DNA from: Planktothrix paucivesiculata PCC 9631
GTDB lineage: Bacteria; Cyanobacteriota; Cyanobacteriia; Cyanobacteriales; Microcoleaceae
DNA: 42,522 nucleotides
Direction: 5' to 3'
Assembly: GCF_900009265.2 (NCBI RefSeq)
Contig: NZ_LR734998.1
Location: forward strand, 98,070-140,591
Made by a program: the position numbers and the translations under genes. This document shows, one piece after another, positions 1-6,023 of the stretch. The notes under the pieces were generated by a model. It saw only the letters and a program-made list of their open reading frames with translations. It ran no database searches and had not been told where the DNA came from. Within the stretch, counting starts at the first letter, position 1. Each line of letters starts with the position of its first letter.

Positions 1-58
1 TCATTAAGATTTAAGTGATTAACAAAGATCTAAAAGAACCCGCCCGTACCAGTTGTCA
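1..58. repeat. Dispersed ~66-bp palindromic element, copy A (cut by window start)
   Basis: The segment contains GTGATTAACAAAGATCTAAA followed by GAACCCGCCCGTACCAGT. The same block occurs at 10700-10764 and, inverted, at 35847-35916. Only the right half of the element is inside the window, so its left arm cannot be checked here. It has no coding content and sits just upstream of a heptamer repeat array. Confidence 0.75.
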
Positions 59-62
59 GTCT

Positions 63-136
63 ATTACCCATTACCCTGTTACTGAGCGAAGTCGAAGTAT
101 TACCCATTACCCATTACCCATTACCCATTACCCATC
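63..136. repeat. STRR heptamer array (TTACCCA units)
   Basis: Repeated TTACCCA heptamers, two at the left end and five or more at the right. They are separated by about 25 bp containing ACTGAGCGAAGTCGAAGT, itself resembling a motif seen in dispersed cyanobacterial repeats (recalled, not searched). The array lies 24 bp upstream of folK. The reverse complement (TGGGTAA) is the unit at 30110-30150 and at the right end of the window. Such short tandemly repeated repetitive sequences are known from filamentous cyanobacteria and are prone to copy-number change. Confidence 0.9.
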
Positions 137-159
137 CCTGATTTCCTATATCTAAAACC

Positions 160-642
160 ATGAAATCTAGGCTCGTTGCGATCGCATTGGGAAGTAATTT
201 AGGAGACTCTAAAACAACAGTTAAAACCGCATTAGATCTCCTAAATCAGCATCCCCAGATCCAGGTTAAATCCTGTTCGAGTTGGTATCAAACTCCTCCT
301 ATTGGCCCTCCCCAGCCGGATTATATTAATGGTTGTGCTATTCTGGAAGTTCAACTACAACCGCAGCATCTATTAGAAATACTATTAGCGGTTGAAAGTC
401 AGCTAGGACGAGTCAGACGAGAACCTTGGGGGCCAAGAACCCTTGACCTGGATTTGCTTTTGTTTGATAATTTAGTCTGGGAAACTCCGACGTTAAAAAT
501 TCCCCATCCCCGGATGAGAGAACGAGCGTTTGTATTAGTTCCTCTAGCAGAAATCGCCCCGAATTGGGTTGATCCTGTGACCCAAAAAACCATGATTCAA
601 CTTTTGAAAACTGTTGATTGTTCAGAGATTCAAAAACTTTAA
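160..642 (+). CDS. folK: 2-amino-4-hydroxy-6-hydroxymethyldihydropteridine diphosphokinase
   Basis: FolK transfers pyrophosphate from ATP to 6-hydroxymethyl-7,8-dihydropterin, the step before dihydropteroate synthase in folate synthesis; it is cytosolic. The 160-residue protein has the family landmarks in order: LGSNLGD at 10-16, SSWYQTPP at about 40-47, RREPWGPRTLDLDLL at 86-100 with the metal-binding DLD, and PHPRMRERAFVL at 115-126. Length is normal for a stand-alone FolK with no FolB or FolP fusion. It starts at the ATG just after a heptamer repeat array and is followed, 30 bp before the ATG chosen for it, by a Nudix gene on the same strand, so the two may be cotranscribed. Confidence 0.95.
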   Translation: MKSRLVAIALGSNLGDSKTTVKTALDLLNQHPQIQVKSCSSWYQTPPIGPPQPDYINGCAILEVQLQPQHLLEILLAVESQLGRVRREPWGPRTLDLDLLLFDNLVWETPTLKIPHPRMRERAFVLVPLAEIAPNWVDPVTQKTMIQLLKTVDCSEIQKL

Positions 643-672
643 TTTTTTTAGCCCTAGTTGCTCTTTAATATT

Positions 673-1227
673 ATGACAAAACCCGGATCAGAACCCCCAA
701 CTATTTTACAAAATCGTCTGTTTTATCAAGGACGAAAATTTAGTTTTGATGTCAATACTTTACGTCTTCCTAATGGGGTAGAAGGAGACTGGGAATGTAT
801 TCGTCACCCAGGGGGGGCGTTAGTAATTCCCGTGACTTCAGAAGGAAAATTAGTCTTAGTTAAACAATATCGGTTTGCAGTCTCAGGACGAACTTTAGAG
901 TTTCCCGCCGGAACAATTGAACCCAATGAAGATCCCGCCGAAACTGTTAAGCGAGAAATCGAAGAAGAAACCGGATATCGCGCCCATCGCTGGCAAAAAT
1001 TAGGACAATTTATATTAGCACCCGGTTATTGTGATGAAATTATTTATGCGTTTTTAGCCCAAGATTTAGAAAAATTAGAAACACCCCCCGCCCAGGATGA
1101 TGACGAAGATATTGAGACGGTTTTAATGACCCAAAAAGAACTAGAACAAGCCATTTTAGATGGTGAACCCGTAGATGCTAAAACGATTTCTAGTTTTTTA
1201 TTAGCTAAACCTTTTTTAAATATTTAA
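673..1227 (+). CDS. Nudix hydrolase, ADP-ribose pyrophosphatase type
   Basis: Predicted to hydrolyse a nucleoside diphosphate linked to another group, most likely ADP-ribose, in the cytosol. The full Nudix box is visible at residues 80-102: G, five residues, E, seven residues, then REIEEETGY. The N-terminal beta region, and an acidic stretch near residue 140 (DDDED), fit the ADP-ribose pyrophosphatase group, but substrate cannot be fixed from sequence. I chose the ATG at 673; an in-frame TTG at 658 would add five residues and neither has a clear Shine-Dalgarno sequence. It lies between folK and photolyase on the same strand. Confidence 0.88.
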   Translation: MTKPGSEPPTILQNRLFYQGRKFSFDVNTLRLPNGVEGDWECIRHPGGALVIPVTSEGKLVLVKQYRFAVSGRTLEFPAGTIEPNEDPAETVKREIEEETGYRAHRWQKLGQFILAPGYCDEIIYAFLAQDLEKLETPPAQDDDEDIETVLMTQKELEQAILDGEPVDAKTISSFLLAKPFLNI

Positions 1228-1306
1228 TCTGAAATATTATATTATTAATTTGGGTTAAAATATGATAAAATAAATACAGTTTATATACATAATAAAATCC
1301 AATCCT

Positions 1307-2737
1307 ATGTCTGAAGATTTAATTTTATTTTGGCATCGACGGGATCTCAGAATTGACGATAATTTAGGATTGATCAATGCTTGTCAATCGAGTTCTAAAG
1401 TGATCGGTTTATTTTGCTTAGATCCTAATATTTTAAACCGAGATGATATCGCGCCTGTGCGAGTTCACTATATGATCGGTTGTTTGGAATATCTCCAAGC
1501 ACAATATAAAAAACTAGGCAGTCAATTATTAATATTAGAGGGAAGACCTGAAGAATTAATTCCTAAATTAGCCAGGGAATTAAATGCTAAAGCGGTTTAC
1601 TTTAATTTAGATATTGAACCCTTTGCTAGAGAACGCGATCACACGGTTTCAGCAGCATTAAATTCCATAGGAATTATTACAAAAACAACTTGGGATCAGT
1701 TATTCCATCCCCCTGAGCAAATTTTTACCCAATCTCAAGAACCCTATAAAGTTTATACTCCCTTTTGGCGGAATTTTAGTCTGAAACCCAAAGCCAAACC
1801 CAAACCTCCCCTCTCTCCCACCTTCATCGGTTTAACCGAAACAGAACAGGAATTAGCCCAAAAAATCGGTGTTATTCCCCTACCTTCGGCGCAAAAATTA
1901 GGCTTTATTTGGGAAAACTCCTTAATTTTAGAACCTGGGGAAATAGCCGCCCAAGAACGCCTAGAGGAATTTTGCGATCGCGCTTTATATGAATACGACG
2001 AACAACGAAACTTTCCGGCAATTGATGGCACATCTCAACTGAGTGCAGCCTTAAAATTTGGGGTGATTAGTATTAGAAAAATCTGGGAAAAAACCCTCGA
2101 AGCCATGGCAACTTGTCGCAGTGATGAAGCCCGAAACCAGATTCAATCTTGGCAACAGGAACTTGCCTGGCGGGAATTTTATCAACACGCTTTATATCAT
2201 TTTCCCGAATTAGAATTAGGCCCCTATCGGGAACCTTTTAAAACCTTTCCTTGGCATAATAATAAACGACATTTTCAAGATTGGTGTGCAGGAAAAACCG
2301 GTTATCCGATTGTTGATGCGGCTATGCGACAATTAAATGAAAGCGGCTGGATGCACAACCGATGTCGGATGATTGTGGCTAATTTTTTAACCAAAGATTT
2401 AATTATTAATTGGCAATGGGGAGAAAAATATTTTATGCAAACCCTCATGGATGGGGACTTAGCCGCTAATAATGGGGGATGGCAATGGAGTGCTTCTAGT
2501 GGAATGGATACCAAACCATTAAGGATTTTTAACCCCGCCAGTCAAGCCCAAAAATTCGATTCAGAAGCCGAATATATTCGTCAATGGTTGCCCGAATTAA
2601 GGAGTTTAGATCCAGAATTATTAGTCACAGGAAAGATATCAACTCGTGATCGCCAATCCTGCGGTTATCCCGAACCCATTGTCGATCACAATCAACAGCA
2701 ACGTCTATTTAAACAACTTTATCAAGCCCAAAAATAA
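1307..2737 (+). CDS. phr: Deoxyribodipyrimidine photolyase (class I CPD photolyase)
   Basis: Light-driven repair of cyclobutane pyrimidine dimers using FADH- and a second antenna chromophore. The 476-residue protein has the antenna-domain start FWHRRDLRIDDN at 8-19 and the FAD-domain signature MHNRCRMIVANFLTKDL followed by DGDLAANNGGWQWSASSGMD and RIFNP. The C-terminal block is very close to what I recall of the Anacystis/Synechococcus enzyme, which uses 8-hydroxy-5-deazaflavin, so that antenna is a reasonable inference. A cryptochrome is less likely, given the photolyase-type C-terminus and no extension. An AT-rich 79-bp spacer separates it from the Nudix gene. Confidence 0.93.
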   Translation: MSEDLILFWHRRDLRIDDNLGLINACQSSSKVIGLFCLDPNILNRDDIAPVRVHYMIGCLEYLQAQYKKLGSQLLILEGRPEELIPKLARELNAKAVYFNLDIEPFARERDHTVSAALNSIGIITKTTWDQLFHPPEQIFTQSQEPYKVYTPFWRNFSLKPKAKPKPPLSPTFIGLTETEQELAQKIGVIPLPSAQKLGFIWENSLILEPGEIAAQERLEEFCDRALYEYDEQRNFPAIDGTSQLSAALKFGVISIRKIWEKTLEAMATCRSDEARNQIQSWQQELAWREFYQHALYHFPELELGPYREPFKTFPWHNNKRHFQDWCAGKTGYPIVDAAMRQLNESGWMHNRCRMIVANFLTKDLIINWQWGEKYFMQTLMDGDLAANNGGWQWSASSGMDTKPLRIFNPASQAQKFDSEAEYIRQWLPELRSLDPELLVTGKISTRDRQSCGYPEPIVDHNQQQRLFKQLYQAQK

Positions 2738-2896
2738 CAGTCGCGCCTGGTAATTAGGAAATGTGCCAACAATTTTTCCTGATAACTCAGTGTAATTACG
2801 GAATATAATTGATATACTTGAACTACAAAGGCAGTTTTGTTATCGTTGGCTGCCCTGGTTGAAGAACTTGAGGTTTAATTAGGGGGTAAAACGATT

Positions 2897-3118
2897 ATGG
2901 TTTCAAGCCTAAGATTAAAAAAAACAATTGCACTGATTAGCTGTTTGCCCTTGAGTGGGGCTTTAATTTTCGCCTTTGGGATGAAATTAGGGGAAACTAC
3001 CCAGGTCAGTTTCACGCAGTTGTATCAACATCTGAACACTTCGCAGTTAATCTGTCAATACGTTCCTCCTGATACGGGAAAACCCCCGGAAGGTGACGGT
3101 TCAGGTTCTCGAACCTAA
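2897..3118 (+). CDS. Small secreted or membrane-anchored hypothetical protein
   Basis: A 73-residue protein. The N-terminus is KK-rich followed by a hydrophobic run (IALISCLPLSGALIFAFG, residues 11-28), consistent with an uncleaved anchor or a signal peptide without an obvious AxA site. The C-terminus reads PPDTGKPPEGDGSGSRT, a proline/glycine/arginine tail that resembles the PPDxGxPxGxxxxGxxR start of cyanobacterial DUF928-type proteins; this could be a truncated or short relative. GGGGG at 2881-2886 lies about 10 bases before the ATG. Its stop codon overlaps the nadB stop codon on the other strand. Function unknown. Confidence 0.6.
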   Translation: MVSSLRLKKTIALISCLPLSGALIFAFGMKLGETTQVSFTQLYQHLNTSQLICQYVPPDTGKPPEGDGSGSRT

Positions 3119-4827
3119 TCCAGTACGGGCGGAGATTTCCAGATTCGGTTTTCTTGAATTAAGGTATGAACTTGCCAGTTTGGGTCTGACTGTGGGTAGT
3201 CTTGTCGAAAATGACCCCCACGACTCTCAAAACGAAACGCTGCACTCTTCAAAATCAACTCCCCAATACTCAGTAAGTTATGGGTTTCTCCCCACTGTTT
3301 CAAGTCGCTGTGGGCGATTTTTTGTATTTCCAGTTCAGCCGAAGAATTCGGATGTAGAGTCGATAGAAATTGGCTGATAGGTAGGGCTAAAAATTCTTCA
3401 GACCATGCTCTTACCTGCATTAATCCCTCCTGCAAATAATCGGACTGGCGACAAATCCCGGCACTACGCCACAGGATATCTGGCAAGTTAGATCTAATTG
3501 TTTTAATGGTAGCATATTGTTCTTCCCATTGGGCGGTGGGTGACACCAACTGGGATACGGGCTCAGCCCCCCCGCCACCCGATTCCGTTTCCGCAAAACC
3601 GAGATCTTCAATCGATGCCATTTGAGCGCCGAATACTAAACATTCTAACAGAGAATTACTAGCTAAACGGTTTGCCCCGTGAACTCCCGTACTTGCGGTT
3701 TCACCTACGGCATAAAGTCCCGGGATGGACGTTTGACTTTGGGTATTGGTGACAATACCTCCCATCCAATAATGGGCGGCGGGAGTCACAGGAATGGGTT
3801 CATGGAGAATATCAACCCCCCATTGTTGGCAAACCTGAATAATATTCGGAAACCGATACTGGATTTTCTCGGACGGAATTGACCGTAAATCTAACCAAAC
3901 CCGGTCAGCATTGGCTCCTGGCACTTGACGTAATTTTTGTAAATGGCTAAAAATCGCCCGACTCACAATATCTCTGGGGGCTAATTCTCCCCGCTCGTCA
4001 TAATCAAATACAAATCTGTGTCCCTGGGAGTCAATCAGGTGGGCTCCTTCCCCTCGCACCGCCTCACTAATCAAAAATCGAGGAGCCCCGGGTTGGGTTA
4101 GGGCCGTGGGGTGAAATTGGAAAAACTCTAAATCTCGGAGTAATGCTCCCGCTCTCCAAGCCATCGCCACCCCGTCCCCCGTACTCACACCGGGGTTGGT
4201 GGTATGAGCAAAGACTTGACCTCCTCCCCCCGTTGCTAAGACAACAGCCTTGGCCTTCACCCAATAAATATGGCTATTATGAATTAAGCTAACTCCCTGA
4301 CACCGTTGACCCGAGGCATCCATCCATAAATCCAGGGCAAAGGCGGGGGAAATAATTTTAATATTCGGTCTTTCTAAAACTCTTTCTGTTAAGGTCGTAA
4401 TCACTGCCCGTCCGGTTGTATCGGCGGCGTGTAGGACGCGGTGACGGGAGTGGGCGGCTTCTAGGGTCAGGGCTAACTGACTTTGATGGCGGTCAAAAGC
4501 CACACCTAAATCGACTAAACGGTGAATACATTCAGGGGCGTGATTAACCAGAAACTCCACCGCCGACCGTTCACATAATCCGGCTCCAGCTTTTAAGGTA
4601 TCTTCTAAATGCAGACTGGGAGAGTCATCGGTTGAAATTGCTGCGGCAATGCCTCCTTGAGCCCAATCACTAGCGGACAGGGGTAAAACATCTTTGCTGA
4701 CTACACCAATGCTCAAATGTTCGGGTAAACACAGGGCGGTATATAATCCGGCTGCCCCGGTTCCCACCACCAATACATCAAAGGTGAGGGGAAACTCGGA
4801 CGGGAGGGAAAGATCAAGTAGGGTCAT
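3115..4827 (-). CDS. nadB: L-aspartate oxidase
   Basis: NadB oxidises L-aspartate to iminoaspartate, the first step of de novo NAD synthesis (NadB then NadA, NadC). The 570-residue flavoprotein has the FAD-binding GTGAAGLYTAL near residues 22-32, SLHLEDTLKAGAGLC, ATGGGGQVF, the FHPTAL and EAVRGEGAHL active-site segments, and HYWMGGIVTN...GLYAVGETASTGVHGANRLASNSLLE characteristic of the succinate dehydrogenase/fumarate reductase flavoprotein family. The missing partner subunits and the length argue for NadB rather than SdhA. The 3' end meets the small + gene with overlapping stop codons. A near-perfect inverted repeat upstream (4911-4949) may be its operator. Confidence 0.95.
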   Translation of the reverse strand: MTLLDLSLPSEFPLTFDVLVVGTGAAGLYTALCLPEHLSIGVVSKDVLPLSASDWAQGGIAAAISTDDSPSLHLEDTLKAGAGLCERSAVEFLVNHAPECIHRLVDLGVAFDRHQSQLALTLEAAHSRHRVLHAADTTGRAVITTLTERVLERPNIKIISPAFALDLWMDASGQRCQGVSLIHNSHIYWVKAKAVVLATGGGGQVFAHTTNPGVSTGDGVAMAWRAGALLRDLEFFQFHPTALTQPGAPRFLISEAVRGEGAHLIDSQGHRFVFDYDERGELAPRDIVSRAIFSHLQKLRQVPGANADRVWLDLRSIPSEKIQYRFPNIIQVCQQWGVDILHEPIPVTPAAHYWMGGIVTNTQSQTSIPGLYAVGETASTGVHGANRLASNSLLECLVFGAQMASIEDLGFAETESGGGGAEPVSQLVSPTAQWEEQYATIKTIRSNLPDILWRSAGICRQSDYLQEGLMQVRAWSEEFLALPISQFLSTLHPNSSAELEIQKIAHSDLKQWGETHNLLSIGELILKSAAFRFESRGGHFRQDYPQSDPNWQVHTLIQENRIWKSPPVLD

Positions 4828-4910
4828 GGGTCAGTGCCAGGATAGGTTATTGGAAGTCACAGATCTGGACACTCTCCGTGACGAATTGAAGCCGAGTGAA
4901 CTGACTTTAA

Positions 4911-4949
4911 AGATTATGTTAACTTTTTGTAAGTCCGTCAACATAATCT
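4911..4949 (-). promoter_or_regulatory. Inverted repeat upstream of nadB, candidate operator
   Basis: AGATTATGTTAAC (4911-4923) and GTCAACATAATCT (4937-4949) are 13-bp arms matching at 12 of 13 positions, with a 13-bp spacer. The repeat lies 84 bp upstream of the nadB start, where a regulator of NAD synthesis could bind, and 33 bp downstream of the psbU stop. The arms are AT-rich and no T-run follows, so it is a poor intrinsic terminator. The regulator is unknown. Confidence 0.45.
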
Positions 4950-4981
4950 CAATATTCTGACACTGATTCCCACAGAATGGC

Positions 4982-5413
4982 TTAGTCGTAAGCTCCAACA
5001 TTTAACCGTTGGTCGCCTTCGATAAATACGGATTCTGGAGGCGTTACGGTAAAGTTACCCAAATTCTGTTGCAGAATTTCTTTTTGTTTTTCTGTCAAAC
5101 CAGAAATTTTTAATACATCTTCGACGGAATCATAGGGAGCATTCTTAATGATCAATGACCCTAAGTTCGGAAACATTCCTTTATATTGACGAAAATCTCG
5201 CAGATCGCTATTATTTAAGTCCAATTTATTGCGAACGGTGGCCATTTTCTCGTCAACCCGATTTTTCCGAGGGGCTTCCGTTGCTAAGATCGGGGAAATC
5301 ACCCCATACTGCATTACATTGACGTTTGCAGCTAAAACATTTTGATGTCCAGTCCATGCGAAGCAACCGACTATCAAAACCAACAAAGCCAACAGGCGAC
5401 TTAATCGTTTCAT
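4982..5413 (-). CDS. psbU: Photosystem II 12 kDa extrinsic protein PsbU
   Basis: PsbU is a lumenal extrinsic subunit that stabilises the oxygen-evolving cluster of photosystem II together with PsbO and PsbV. From the ATG at 5413 the protein has 143 residues: a signal peptide (MKRLSRLLALLVLIVGCFAW...LAA) and the mature domain with the helix-hairpin-helix-like stretch NAPYDSVEDVLKISGLTEKQKEIL and the C-terminal VFIEGDQRLNVGAYD. I prefer 5413 over an upstream in-frame ATG (5446) because GGGAG sits 10 bases before it and the basic n-region then starts the signal peptide. It is followed by nadB on the same strand but with a 154-bp spacer. Confidence 0.95.
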   Translation of the reverse strand: MKRLSRLLALLVLIVGCFAWTGHQNVLAANVNVMQYGVISPILATEAPRKNRVDEKMATVRNKLDLNNSDLRDFRQYKGMFPNLGSLIIKNAPYDSVEDVLKISGLTEKQKEILQQNLGNFTVTPPESVFIEGDQRLNVGAYD

Positions 5414-5490
5414 CAACGCTTTTCTCCCAACTGACATAAACAGCATTTACAAGAATTTGATATTTTTAGGCGAATCGAGTAGCAGAGTGT

Positions 5491-5499
5491 ATTTTACCA
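5491..5499 (-). promoter_or_regulatory. Candidate psbU -10 element
   Basis: On the minus strand TGGTAAAAT reads as an extended -10 box (TGnTAAAAT-like). It would place the transcript start near 5484, about 70 bases before the psbU ATG. No convincing -35 is visible, so this is tentative. Confidence 0.3.
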
Positions 5500-5815
5500 T
5501 CTTAAGAACTTCTACTTCAGTCCCCTAGTTCAATGGAAAAACGGGCTGCTCCCCTAGCCAAAAACCCCAGATTCGCAAGTCATTTGCAATCACAGTTAAG
5601 TTTATGCTGTTGTCAACCTTTTCCGATTTTATGTAAATTTTCTTAAAATTTGTTAACAGTTGGGGGGCGAAATTAAAATTCAGCCGTCCATCTCTACAAA
5701 ATAGCTAATTATAAGTTTAAGTTATCTTTAACTGGCTATAGTTTTAAATTTTAAAATTAAAATTATTTTTTTCGGCTAATTTTGTCAAGAGGTTATTGAA
5801 TGCCATTCGCAACTA

Positions 5816-5846
5816 TTGACGAAATTCCGGGGTTTGGTGCTATAAT
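5816..5846 (+). promoter_or_regulatory. Promoter-like sequence facing the tgpA-like 3' end
   Basis: TTGACG at 5816-5821 and TGCTATAAT with TATAAT at 5841-5846 give consensus-like -35 and extended -10 boxes separated by 19 bp, slightly long. Transcription would start near 5853 and run towards the small ORF at 5872 and the 3' end of the opposite-strand operon. Confidence 0.4.
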
Positions 5847-5871
5847 ACAAAAAAAATAATCTGGGGAAGTT

Positions 5872-6003
5872 TTGCTTATTGAAAAAATAGGGGTAAAAAA
5901 CCCCTATGCTTGGTGTAATCATAATACTACAGCCCTGAATTTTACCCAATCTATTGTACAAATTTTTCAGAGGTTAGATTCAGAATATTGGAGTCGAGCT
6001 TGA
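5872..6003 (+). CDS. Possible small protein of 43 residues
   Basis: An open frame from TTG 5872 to TGA 6001-6003. The predicted peptide begins MLIEKIGVKNPYAWC and ends RLDSEYWSRA, a composition that looks protein-like rather than random AT-rich translation. GGGGAAG lies just before the TTG and a promoter-like pair lies at 5816-5846. Against it: the start is TTG, the SD spacing is short, and the minus-strand terminator hairpin of the opposite operon lies inside the frame. I recognise no family. It could equally be a small RNA or nothing. Confidence 0.3.
   Translation: MLIEKIGVKNPYAWCNHNTTALNFTQSIVQIFQRLDSEYWSRA
5882..5907 (-). terminator. Intrinsic terminator of the hetZ-patU-tgpA-like operon
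   Basis: On the minus strand ATAGGGG, loop TTTTTTA, CCCCTAT, then a run of T (5887-5882). The 7-bp stem is perfect and GC-rich at its top. It lies 117 bp beyond the stop of the 6024-8399 gene, in the right direction. Confidence 0.8.
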
Positions 6004-6023
6004 CAAAAATACAGTTTTGTGTA

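Larger units (their letters stand above)
5414..6023. other. 610-bp intergenic region upstream of psbU
   Basis: Contains, from left to right: the psbU leader and a possible extended -10 promoter on the minus strand (TGGTAAAAT at 5491-5499), about 300 bp of very AT-rich sequence in which I see no gene, a + strand promoter-like pair (TTGACG 5816, TATAAT 5841), a minus-strand intrinsic terminator (5882-5907) for the upstream operon, and a possible 43-codon + ORF (5872-6003). Confidence 0.6.

Noticed and set aside
63-136. CRISPR-like array
   Set aside because: The units are contiguous heptamers without unique spacers. The same holds for the arrays at 11291, 30099 and 42450.
2302-2514. Minus-strand open frame opposite the photolyase gene
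   Set aside because: It is the shadow of a strongly conserved FAD-binding region; its own translation has no recognisable features.
3093-3377. + strand frame overlapping the nadB 3' end
   Set aside because: Opposite the NadB C-terminus, which is conserved; it begins inside the small + gene without an SD.
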